From positions 1 through 6,288 of the forward strand of contig JAHZNX010000137.1 in the NCBI GenBank assembly GCA_020028375.1: DNA of 6,288 nucleotides, written 5' to 3'. Position 1 is the stretch's first letter. The number at the start of each line of letters is the position of its first letter. Shown piece by piece: positions 1-5,725 of this stretch. The DNA comes from Betaproteobacteria bacterium. GTDB taxonomy: Bacteria; Pseudomonadota; Gammaproteobacteria; Burkholderiales; SG8-41. The translations under genes were made by a program, and so were the position numbers. The notes under the pieces are model-generated. The model made no database searches, was not told where the DNA came from, and saw only the letters and a program-made list of their open reading frames with translations.

Positions 1-525
1 CTGCTTGAAGCCGCAGATGTTGGGCAGGGCCGCCAGCCGCTTCGCGAGCCTTGGCGAGATCGGATAGGTGGCTTCCGTGTTGAAGAGCACGATGCCGATG
101 TCCACGCGGTCGCAGACGAACTTGTAGTAATCGTACACGGCGTCGTCGCCGCGCGCGGCGACGTATGGCGTCAGAATGATCACGAAATCGATCCCCGCGG
201 ATTGCGCGTGCTGCGCGAGCTTCACCGCCTCGTACGGATTCTGGTGGTGGCAGCCTGCGATCAGCGGGATGCGGCCCTTCGCGACCTCGACGTTGATCTC
301 GACGACGCGCATGCGCTCCTCGTTGGTCATCGCCCAGAATTCGCCAACGTTCCCGATGCAGTAGTGGCCCTCGAGCTTGAGCCTGGAAATGCAGTGCTCG
401 AGATTCGCGGCGTTCCCGGCCTCGTCGATCCGGTCGTCCGGGGTGAAATGCGTGGGAAGCGCGGTCCACACGCCCTTGAGGACGGTCTTCGCGTATTCCT
501 TGGCTTCGTGCTTGCGGTATTTCAT
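1..525 (-). CDS. Dihydrodipicolinate synthase (DapA)-family lyase/aldolase, partial (N-terminal 175 residues)
   Basis: This is the start of a class I Schiff-base (beta/alpha)8-barrel enzyme of the DapA / N-acetylneuraminate lyase family; its C-terminal part lies beyond position 1. The ATG at 525-523 is preceded 6 nt upstream by GGAGG. Visible family signatures are GNVGEFWAMTNEER at residues 58-71 (the usual GTTGE...L..EER), IPLIAGC at 86-92, the TPY strand end at 119-121, LFN at 147-149 (usually LYN), and GFK at 172-174. K174 (positions 4-6) aligns with the catalytic lysine (K161 in E. coli DapA). The proton-relay residues of DapA are not kept: Thr44 becomes N59, Tyr107 becomes V122 and Tyr133 becomes F148. 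A true lysine-biosynthetic DapA is therefore unlikely. It more probably acts on another 2-keto acid, perhaps linked to the divergent catabolic operon. Family assignment is secure; substrate is unknown. Confidence 0.9.
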   Translation of the reverse strand, partial: MKYRKHEAKEYAKTVLKGVWTALPTHFTPDDRIDEAGNAANLEHCISRLKLEGHYCIGNVGEFWAMTNEERMRVVEINVEVAKGRIPLIAGCHHQNPYEAVKLAQHAQSAGIDFVIILTPYVAARGDDAVYDYYKFVCDRVDIGIVLFNTEATYPISPRLAKRLAALPNICGFKQ

Positions 526-531
526 GGAGGG

Positions 532-536
532 CCTCC
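532..536 (-). promoter_or_regulatory. Ribosome binding site of the DapA-family gene
   Basis: GGAGG on the minus strand lies 6 nt before the ATG at 525, which fixes the start. It sits in an 11-bp perfect palindrome (526-536, GGAGGGCCTCC on the plus strand); the palindrome is probably too tight to fold as an RNA hairpin. Confidence 0.75.
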
Positions 537-544
537 GTTAAACC

Positions 545-553
545 AGCATAGCA
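545..553 (-). promoter_or_regulatory. Candidate extended -10 promoter for the DapA-family gene
   Basis: Read on the minus strand this is TGCTATGCT, a TGn extended -10 followed by TATGCT (4 of 6 to TATAAT). No good -35 is visible at 16-18 nt. Initiation near position 538 would give a leader of about 13 nt that contains the GGAGG site. Judged by eye only. Confidence 0.35.
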
Positions 554-559
554 GACGGA

Positions 560-581
560 CCCGCGCGCCACCAGACGCGGG
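560..581. repeat. GC-rich inverted repeat, possible operator
   Basis: CCCGCG (560-565) and CGCGGG (576-581) are perfect inverted arms of 6 bp around a 10-nt centre. The element lies where the -35 of the minus-strand promoter would be, so a protein bound here could control the DapA-family gene. In DNA this rich in GC such a repeat can arise by chance. Confidence 0.25.
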
Positions 582-603
582 CCGATTCCATGCCGATGTC
601 CGC

Positions 604-620
604 AGAATGGGTTTCATTCT
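604..620. promoter_or_regulatory. 17-bp perfect dyad, candidate operator
   Basis: AGAATGGGTTTCATTCT has perfect 6-bp arms (AGAATG / CATTCT) around a 5-nt centre. It is clearly richer in A/T than its surroundings and lies near the middle of the divergent gap, about 30 bp upstream of the plus-strand -35. Length and position fit a dimeric regulator site; no regulator family can be named from it. Confidence 0.4.
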
Positions 621-647
621 CCGGGCTGGGGCGCTCCGGGCTCCGGG
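619..647 (+). repeat. Three direct copies of CTCCGGG
   Basis: CTCCGGG occurs at 619-625, 634-640 and 641-647, the last two in tandem, ending 4 bp before the candidate -35. The copies may be a binding-site cluster or local slippage; the sequence alone does not decide. Confidence 0.3.
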
Positions 648-651
648 AGGC

Positions 652-681
652 GTGACAGGGGCGCTCGATCGCGGTTATGCT
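652..681 (+). promoter_or_regulatory. Candidate sigma-70 promoter for the four-gene operon
   Basis: GTGACA (652-657, 5 of 6 to TTGACA) and TATGCT (676-681, 4 of 6 to TATAAT) are separated by 18 bp. Transcription from about position 688 would give a 5' leader of about 50 nt before the ATG at 738. The -10 and the next two bases (TATGCTGG) match the -10 of the opposite promoter. Found by eye. Confidence 0.4.
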
Positions 682-737
682 GGCAGCGACTGAGACTTCG
701 GTGCATCGGGCCGCGAGCTTTGTTCGAGGAGGCGAAA

Positions 738-1724
738 ATGAAGACGCTACTGCTGCTGGTCGCGGCGGCGCTCGCCTCCGCCGTCACCCCGGGCGCGTGG
801 GGGCAGGCCGCCTCGACGGGCTCAGGACAGGGGTATCCGTCCAAACCCATCCGGCTGCTAAGCCCGTTCGCTCCAGGTGGCGGCACGGACATCCTGGCGC
901 GTCTCCTCGGGCCGCAGTTATCCGAGACGCTCGGGCAGCCGATCGTCGTCGAGAACCGCCCCGGCGGCGGCGGCACCGTGGGCGCCGGGATCGTGGTGCG
1001 CTCGGAGCCCGACGGCTACACGCTGATCGTGGTCTCCGGCAGCTACGGCGCCAACGCCGCGCTTCACAACCTGCCGTACGATTCCGTGACCGACATTTCC
1101 CCGATCATCCTGATCGGAACGACCGGGCTGCTCGTGTCGATGCACCCCTCGGTCCCGATCCGGACGATCACGGAGATCATCACCTATGCCAGGGCGAATC
1201 CCGGGAAGCTCAATTTCGGTTCGGCCGGAACCGGCGGTCTCGGGCATCTTGCGGGCGAGTTGTTCAAGCTGCACACCGGGGTCGTGTTCACGCATGTTCC
1301 GTACAAAGGCAGCGGCCCGGTCATGACTGCCCTCCTCAGCGGCGAAGTGGATTCGAGCTTCAGCAGCCTGGTCCCGAGCATCCCGCACGTGAAGGCAGGA
1401 CGGTTGCGCGCGATCGCCTTGACCACGCCCAGGCGCTCGCGCGCGCTGCCGGAGGTGCCCACCATCGGCGAAACGGTGCCGGGTTACGACGTGACGCACT
1501 GGTACGGAATATGGGGACCGAGGGGCCTGCCGAGGGAAATCTTGGTGCGGTGGAATCAGGAGGTCGCGAGAGTGCTGCGCACCGACGCGATGCAGAAGTG
1601 GCTGGCGCAGGAAGGGCTGGACGCCGCCGGCGGCCCGCCGGAGGAATTTCTCGACCGCATCAGGAGTGACGTCGAAAAATGGAAGAAGGTCGTCAAAGAG
1701 GCGAAGATCCTCGGCGCATCATGA
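738..1724 (+). CDS. Bug/TctC-type periplasmic substrate-binding protein (tripartite tricarboxylate transporter receptor)
   Basis: A 328-residue extracytoplasmic solute receptor, close to the usual 320 or so for the family. The start is the ATG at 738, with GAGGAGG at 726-732; a TTG six codons earlier would place the Shine-Dalgarno inside the gene. Residues 1-24 are a signal peptide (basic K2, hydrophobic core, G-Q-A before the likely cleavage). Family signatures follow: YPSKPIRLLSPFAPGGGTD (33-51), VVENRPGGGG (70-79), PDGYTL (91-96), HVPYKGSGP (186-194) and LPEVPTIGE (237-245). In studied Bug proteins the PFxPGGxTD loop and a second loop bind the ligand carboxylate. Ligands in the family range from tricarboxylates to amino acids and aromatic acids, so the ligand is not predictable. 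No TctA or TctB gene is adjacent. Residues 26-32 (STGSGQG) are encoded by a repeat-like element and form an unusual linker. The stop overlaps the next start (ATGA). Confidence 0.95.
   Translation: MKTLLLLVAAALASAVTPGAWGQAASTGSGQGYPSKPIRLLSPFAPGGGTDILARLLGPQLSETLGQPIVVENRPGGGGTVGAGIVVRSEPDGYTLIVVSGSYGANAALHNLPYDSVTDISPIILIGTTGLLVSMHPSVPIRTITEIITYARANPGKLNFGSAGTGGLGHLAGELFKLHTGVVFTHVPYKGSGPVMTALLSGEVDSSFSSLVPSIPHVKAGRLRAIALTTPRRSRALPEVPTIGETVPGYDVTHWYGIWGPRGLPREILVRWNQEVARVLRTDAMQKWLAQEGLDAAGGPPEEFLDRIRSDVEKWKKVVKEAKILGAS
811..832. repeat. Short dispersed-repeat-like element inside the Bug gene
   Basis: The core TCGACGGGCTCAGGACAGG (813-831) closely resembles, from memory, a short repeat scattered through many bacterial genomes (TTCGACAGGCTCAGGACAGG type). 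Its reverse frame reads CPEPVE, a peptide often seen in spurious ORFs from that repeat. Here it is in frame and encodes STGSGQ right after the signal peptide. A genome-wide copy count would be needed to confirm it. Confidence 0.5.
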
Positions 1725-3133
1725 GCCTCGCGCGGCAACTAGCGGAGCGGATCAGCGCCCTGCGTTACGAAGACCTTCCGCCGGAGGCGGTCTACTGGTG
1801 CAAGGTCGCCGTGCTGGATACGTTGGGCGTCATGCTGGCGGGGTCTGTGGAGGATGCGCCGAGGATCGTCGAGGAGGCTCTGGGGGTGCAGTCCGGCGAG
1901 GGCCCCTGCCTGCTCATCGGCGGCATCCGGCGCGTGCGGCCGCTGGATGCTGCGCTCATCAACGGCACGGCCGCGCACGCGCTCGATTTCGACAATACGG
2001 CCAAGAGCCTGGGCGGGCATGTGTCGGCGGTAGTGATCCCCGCGCTGATTGCCGCGGGCGAGGCGCACGATCTGCGCGGGCGCGACGTGATCCTTGCCCA
2101 CGCCGCCGGTTACGAGATCGGCGCGCGCCTCGGGCGCTCGGTCAATCCGCTGCATTCCGAGAAGGGGTGGCATCCGACCGCGACGCTGGGCGTCATCGCG
2201 GTGGCTGCGGCCTGCGCCCGGGCGCTCGACCTGACGGTGGACGAGACGGAATCCGCGCTCGCGCTCGCGACTTCGCTCGCGGCGGGCACCAAGGCGAACT
2301 TCGGCACGATGACAAAGCCCCTGCACGCCGGCCAGTGCGCACGCGGCGGACTGCTCGCCGCGCTGCTCGCACGCAAGGGTTTCACGGCCAACCCCGGCGC
2401 GTTCGAGCACAAGCAGGGATTCCTCAACGTCTTCAATGGCGCCGGAAACTTCGATGCGGCCCGCGCCCTTGAGGACCGGGACGAGTGGGAGATCGTGACG
2501 CCAGGCGCGAGCTACAAGCTCTACCCGTGCTGCTACAGCACGCACACGGCAGTGGAAGCCGCGCTTAACCTCGTGCGCCGGCACGGCCCTTTCGACGCGA
2601 GCGCGGTGGAGCGCGTGGACTCGTGGACGTCCGCGCGCGGACTGGCGCATACCGACCGGCGCGATCCCGACAGCGACCTCGCGGCCAAATTCAGCGTGCA
2701 GTACTGCGTGGCGCGCGCGTTGCTGCACGGAAGAGTGGTGCTCGAGCATTTCGAGGGCGACGCCTGGCGCGACCCGGCGGTGCGGGCGCTGCTCGCGCGC
2801 GTCCACGCGGCACCGTACATGGGCAAGGCATTCGCGGACGACGACCCCTTCGACGCGGAAGTGAGGGTGACCCTGAAGGATGGCAGGACGTACTCGGAGA
2901 AGGTGGATCGTCCGCTGGGAAGGACCTCGGACAACCCGATCGCGCCGGAGCACCTGAAGGCGAAATTCGAGAACTGCGCCATCCGCGTCCTGACACCGCA
3001 GGCGGCCGCCGCCGTGTGCCGCAGGATCGACTCATTCGAGGAAGCGGGACCGATGCGGGAATTCACCCGGCTGCTGGAGCCGGTCACCGTTGTGAATCCC
3101 GCCCGGCAGGCGGCGAGGGGCGGCGTCGCCTGA
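1721..3133 (+). CDS. MmgE/PrpD-family protein (possible dehydratase, isomerase or decarboxylase of a polycarboxylate)
   Basis: A 470-residue cytoplasmic protein of the fold shared by 2-methylcitrate dehydratase (PrpD), MmgE, iminodisuccinate epimerase and cis-aconitate decarboxylase. I chose the ATG at 1721, which overlaps the upstream stop as ATGA; the in-frame ATG at 1679 would add 14 residues lying over the Bug gene that do not look like the family's N-terminus. Signatures: LRYEDLPPEAV (14-24), LDTLGVMLAG (32-41), NGTAAHALDFDNT (81-93), GYEIGARLG (130-138), GWHPTATLG (149-157), KPLHAGQCARGG (199-210), YPCCYSTH (268-275), KFSVQYCVARAL (323-334). By alignment from memory, D89, H100, H151 and K199 match Asp93, His103, His159 and Lys207 of cis-aconitate decarboxylase, so the active site looks intact. 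Next to a TcuA-like enzyme, an aconitate-type substrate is a reasonable inference. The exact reaction is not determined. Confidence 0.93.
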   Translation: MSLARQLAERISALRYEDLPPEAVYWCKVAVLDTLGVMLAGSVEDAPRIVEEALGVQSGEGPCLLIGGIRRVRPLDAALINGTAAHALDFDNTAKSLGGHVSAVVIPALIAAGEAHDLRGRDVILAHAAGYEIGARLGRSVNPLHSEKGWHPTATLGVIAVAAACARALDLTVDETESALALATSLAAGTKANFGTMTKPLHAGQCARGGLLAALLARKGFTANPGAFEHKQGFLNVFNGAGNFDAARALEDRDEWEIVTPGASYKLYPCCYSTHTAVEAALNLVRRHGPFDASAVERVDSWTSARGLAHTDRRDPDSDLAAKFSVQYCVARALLHGRVVLEHFEGDAWRDPAVRALLARVHAAPYMGKAFADDDPFDAEVRVTLKDGRTYSEKVDRPLGRTSDNPIAPEHLKAKFENCAIRVLTPQAAAAVCRRIDSFEEAGPMREFTRLLEPVTVVNPARQAARGGVA

Positions 3134-3143
3134 GGAAACGGGA

Positions 3144-4637
3144 ATGGGCACCGGGGAGTTGCTTGACGTGCTGGTGGTGGGCAAGGGAAACGCGGCTCTG
3201 TGCGCGGCGCTGTCGGCCCGCGACGCCGGCGCGACCGTGGCGATGCTGGAATCGGCGACGGTGGAGGAATCCGGCGGCAACAGCCGCTTCGCCGGGGGCG
3301 TCATGCGTTTTGCCTACAGCTCGGTCGAGGACCTGAGGACGCTCACCGACATCCCGGACGACGAGGCCAGGAACACCGACTGGGACAGCAACACGGTCGA
3401 GGAATTCTTCGAGGATCTCTACCGCGTCACGAGCTATCGCACCGATCCCGACCTGAGCGAGGCCCTGGTCACCCGGAGTCTCGACGGCATGGTGTGGCTG
3501 CGCGCGCAGGGCGCGAAGTTCGTGCCGAACTACGGCTCCCAGTCCGCCATCGTCAACGGCAAGCGCAAATTCTTCGGGCGCTTCCCGATCACCGTCAACG
3601 GCGGCGGCGCCGGGCTGGTCGAGGATCTGACGCGCACCGCCGTAAAGAAGGGCATCGAGATCCACTATGAAACGCGCGCGGTCTCGCTCATCTACGACGG
3701 CGAGCGCGTGCTCGGCGTGCGCGCCCGGCAGAAGGGCAAGCCGCTCGAATTCCGCGCGCGCGCCACGGTGCTCGCCTGCGGTGGCTTCGAGGCTAACCCG
3801 GAATGGCGCACGCGCTACCTCGGGCCGGGATGGGAGCTCGCCAAGGTGCGCGGTACCCGCCACAACGTGGGCGACGGCCTGAGGATGGCGCTCGAGATCG
3901 GCGCCTGTCCCTACGGCAACTGGTCGGGCCGGCACGCAGTATCCTGGGAACGCCATGCGCCGGAGTTCGGCGTCGTCGAGCGCTCGCACGACCCCTATCG
4001 CCACTCCTATCCGCTTTCCATCATGATCAACGCCGAGGGCAGGCGCTTCGTGGACGAGGGCGCTGACTTCTACAATTACACCTACGCCAAGTACGGCGCG
4101 GAGGTCCTGAAGCAGACCGGCCAGTTCGCCTACCAGGTGTTCGACGCCAAGGTGAAGCCGCTGCTCAAGAAGGAATACAGCGGGCGCAACGTGACGCGGT
4201 TCACCGGCAACACGCTGGAGGAGCTGGCGGGGAAGCTGGAGGGCGTCGATCCGCCGGCGTTCCTGAAGACGGTGCGCGAATACAACGCCGCCGTGCGCAC
4301 CGAGGTGCCTTTCAACCACGCGGCGCGCGACGGGCGCTGCACGGCCGGCATCGAGCCGCCGAAGTCGAACTGGGCGAACCGGCTCGATACGCCGCCGTTC
4401 GAGGCCTACGGCGTGACCTGCGGCATCACGTTCACTTTCGGCGGTCTGCGCATCAACCACGAAACCGGGCAGGTGCTCGATCTCGGCTACCAGCCCATGC
4501 CGGGCCTCTACGCCGCCGGCGAGATGGTGGGCGGGATCTTCTATTTCAACTATCCGGCGGGCACGGGCCTCGTTTCCGGCCTGGTATTCGGCCGGATCGC
4601 CGGGAGCGGAGCTGCTGCGGCCGCGCGGGCGGCATGA
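3144..4637 (+). CDS. tcuA: FAD-dependent tricarballylate dehydrogenase TcuA-like flavoprotein
   Basis: A 497-residue flavoprotein of the fumarate reductase/succinate dehydrogenase superfamily, most like TcuA, which oxidises tricarballylate to cis-aconitate. The ATG at 3144 lies 10 bp after the previous stop, with AGGA overlapping that stop. The N-terminal FAD-binding segment is VVGKGNAALCAALSARDAG (11-29), with GKGNAA where relatives usually have GGGNAA. Other signatures: GGNSRFAGGVMRFA (44-57), VLACGGFE (209-216), RGTRHNVGDGLRMA (236-249), EGRRFVDEG (298-306), CGITFTFGGLRIN (426-438), GLYAAGEMVGG (454-464), NYPAGTGLVSG (469-479). The fumarate reductase catalytic His and two Arg are not at their aligned places (F430, Y470, F309), which as I recall fits TcuA-type proteins. 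There is no signal peptide, so it is cytoplasmic. TcuA normally passes electrons to TcuB, which is absent here. The gene symbol reflects family, not proven substrate. Confidence 0.85.
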   Translation: MGTGELLDVLVVGKGNAALCAALSARDAGATVAMLESATVEESGGNSRFAGGVMRFAYSSVEDLRTLTDIPDDEARNTDWDSNTVEEFFEDLYRVTSYRTDPDLSEALVTRSLDGMVWLRAQGAKFVPNYGSQSAIVNGKRKFFGRFPITVNGGGAGLVEDLTRTAVKKGIEIHYETRAVSLIYDGERVLGVRARQKGKPLEFRARATVLACGGFEANPEWRTRYLGPGWELAKVRGTRHNVGDGLRMALEIGACPYGNWSGRHAVSWERHAPEFGVVERSHDPYRHSYPLSIMINAEGRRFVDEGADFYNYTYAKYGAEVLKQTGQFAYQVFDAKVKPLLKKEYSGRNVTRFTGNTLEELAGKLEGVDPPAFLKTVREYNAAVRTEVPFNHAARDGRCTAGIEPPKSNWANRLDTPPFEAYGVTCGITFTFGGLRINHETGQVLDLGYQPMPGLYAAGEMVGGIFYFNYPAGTGLVSGLVFGRIAGSGAAAAARAA

Positions 4638-5662
4638 GTGCCGCCGTCAGCCCGGCGCCGGCGCGCGGCGGAGCGCGACCGGTCGACACGCACGCGCACT
4701 GGTACCCGCGGGAGTTCATCGCGCTGCTCGACCGGAAGGCCGCCGCCAACGGCGGGCGGATGGAGCGCGACGAGAAGGGCGTCCCGGTATTCTCGCTGCC
4801 GGGGCTGCAGCCGGTTTCGAGGATGCCGCCCCTCATGGTCGAACCCGAGCTCATCCTCAAGGAGATGGACCAGCGGGGGATCGAGACCTACGTCCTGTCG
4901 CTCACGAATCCGATGGTCTATTGGGCGCCGCCGGCGTTCGGCCTCGAGCTCGCGCAGACGTGGAACGACATCTCCAGCGCGGTTTGCGTGAAGTATCCCG
5001 GCAGGTTCGTCGGCACCATCCAGCTGCCGATGCAGGCGCCCGGGATGGCGGTGCGGGAGCTCGAGCGCGCGGCGAAGCTGGCGGGCCTGCGCGCCGTCTA
5101 CATGGCGACGCATGTCAACGGCAGGAACCTCGACGATACCGCGTTCTGGCCGGTGTATGAGCGGTGCGAGGGTCTGGGACTGCCGGTTTTTCTGCACCCG
5201 CTCTACCCCTGCGGCGGCGACCGGCTCGACAAGCATTTCATGCGCAACCTGTGCGGCAATCCGGTCGAAAACGGCCTTGCCGCCGCCTCGCTGGTCCTCG
5301 GTGGCGTGATGGACGCGTTCCCTGGCCTTACGGTGATGCTGCCACAGGCGGGCGGGATCTTTCCGTGGCTCATCGGCCGCTTCGATCGGGGCGCGGAGGT
5401 GCGAACGGAGCTTGCCCACATGACGCAGCCGCCCAGTGCCTACCTGCGGCGCTTCTACTACGATACCGTGAGCCATCACCCGCTCATCATGAAGTTCCTG
5501 ACCGAGCTGGTGGGGGCCGACCGTGTCGTTCTCGGCAGCGACTACAACCAGGACATGGGCTGCGAACGGCCGGTGGAATTTGTCCAGAAGATTCCCGGAC
5601 TGACGGAACGCGAGCGGAACCTGATCCTGCGCGAGAATGCCACGCGCTTGCTGCGCCTTTGA
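4634..5662 (+). CDS. Amidohydrolase-2 family protein, ACMSD-like (probable metal-dependent decarboxylase or hydrolase)
   Basis: A 342-residue (beta/alpha)8-barrel protein resembling 2-amino-3-carboxymuconate-6-semialdehyde decarboxylase and related decarboxylases. Its ATG overlaps the upstream stop (ATGA) and has no clear Shine-Dalgarno, so coupled translation is likely. Visible metal-site parts are VDTHAHWYP (17-25; H20, H22), FLHP (186-189; H188) and GSDYNQDMG (301-309; D303). Family context motifs are GRFVGTIQLPMQ (123-134), FWPVYERCEGLGLPVFLHP (171-189), GNP (208-210) and FPGLTVMLPQAGGIFPWLIGR (229-249, shown here in two parts: FPGLTVMLPQ then AGGIFPWLIGR). Where ACMSD has the catalytic histidine (His228 in the Pseudomonas enzyme, in AHGGG), this protein has Q238 in PQAGG. 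The enzyme may have shifted chemistry or reduced activity, or the codon may be a sequence error. Residues 1-15 are a poorly conserved Ala/Pro-rich extension. Family is secure, substrate unknown. Confidence 0.92.
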   Translation: MSAAVSPAPARGGARPVDTHAHWYPREFIALLDRKAAANGGRMERDEKGVPVFSLPGLQPVSRMPPLMVEPELILKEMDQRGIETYVLSLTNPMVYWAPPAFGLELAQTWNDISSAVCVKYPGRFVGTIQLPMQAPGMAVRELERAAKLAGLRAVYMATHVNGRNLDDTAFWPVYERCEGLGLPVFLHPLYPCGGDRLDKHFMRNLCGNPVENGLAAASLVLGGVMDAFPGLTVMLPQAGGIFPWLIGRFDRGAEVRTELAHMTQPPSAYLRRFYYDTVSHHPLIMKFLTELVGADRVVLGSDYNQDMGCERPVEFVQKIPGLTERERNLILRENATRLLRL

Positions 5663-5705
5663 CCGCGCTAGAGCAGTCGATCAGGAACCGAATGCCGGAG
5701 TTCGG

Positions 5706-5725
5706 GCGGCCGTTGCTCAGGCCGC
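5706..5725. terminator. Possible bidirectional hairpin between convergent genes
   Basis: GCGGCC (5706-5711) and GGCCGC (5720-5725) form a perfect 6-bp stem with an 8-nt loop that contains the stop codon of the minus-strand permease. It lies between convergent genes, where a shared terminator is expected, but there is no T-tract on either side, so this is weak. A second 5-bp arm pair (CCGAA 5688-5692, TTCGG 5701-5705) lies just before it. Confidence 0.25.

Larger units (their letters stand above)
526..737. other. Divergent intergenic regulatory region
   Basis: This 212-bp gap separates the minus-strand DapA-family gene from the plus-strand operon. I see no convincing small gene in it. It holds a candidate promoter for each direction, both with the same TATGCTGG at the -10, a 17-bp perfect dyad, a second GC-rich inverted repeat and three CTCCGGG copies. 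These are listed separately. The arrangement suits control of both transcription units by one regulator, but no regulator gene is in the window. Confidence 0.6.

Noticed and set aside
526..536. GGAGGGCCTCC palindrome as an RNA hairpin that hides the ribosome binding site
   Set aside because: A one-base centre cannot form a loop; only a 3-bp stem would remain, so regulation by folding is not supported.
202..693. 163-codon open frame on the plus strand, opposite the DapA-family gene
   Set aside because: It is antisense to a gene with clear family motifs, is low-complexity and Arg/Ala-rich, and has no credible start signal.
1679..1720. Upstream in-frame ATG as start of the MmgE/PrpD protein
   Set aside because: AGGAG lies 12 nt before it, so it is not impossible, but the 14 added residues are charged, overlap the Bug gene and do not resemble the family's N-terminus; the ATGA start at 1721 fits better.
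1739..2953. 404-codon open frame on the minus strand opposite the MmgE/PrpD gene
   Set aside because: Same GC-driven shadow effect; the sense frame carries the full set of family motifs.
3084..4460. 458-codon open frame on the minus strand opposite the TcuA-like gene
   Set aside because: Long antisense frames are common in GC-rich genes; its translation is Arg/Ala/His-rich without recognisable domain motifs, whereas the plus strand encodes an intact flavoprotein.
4550..5479. 309-codon open frame on the minus strand opposite the amidohydrolase
   Set aside because: No recognisable domain, biased composition, and it overlaps a well-supported gene entirely.
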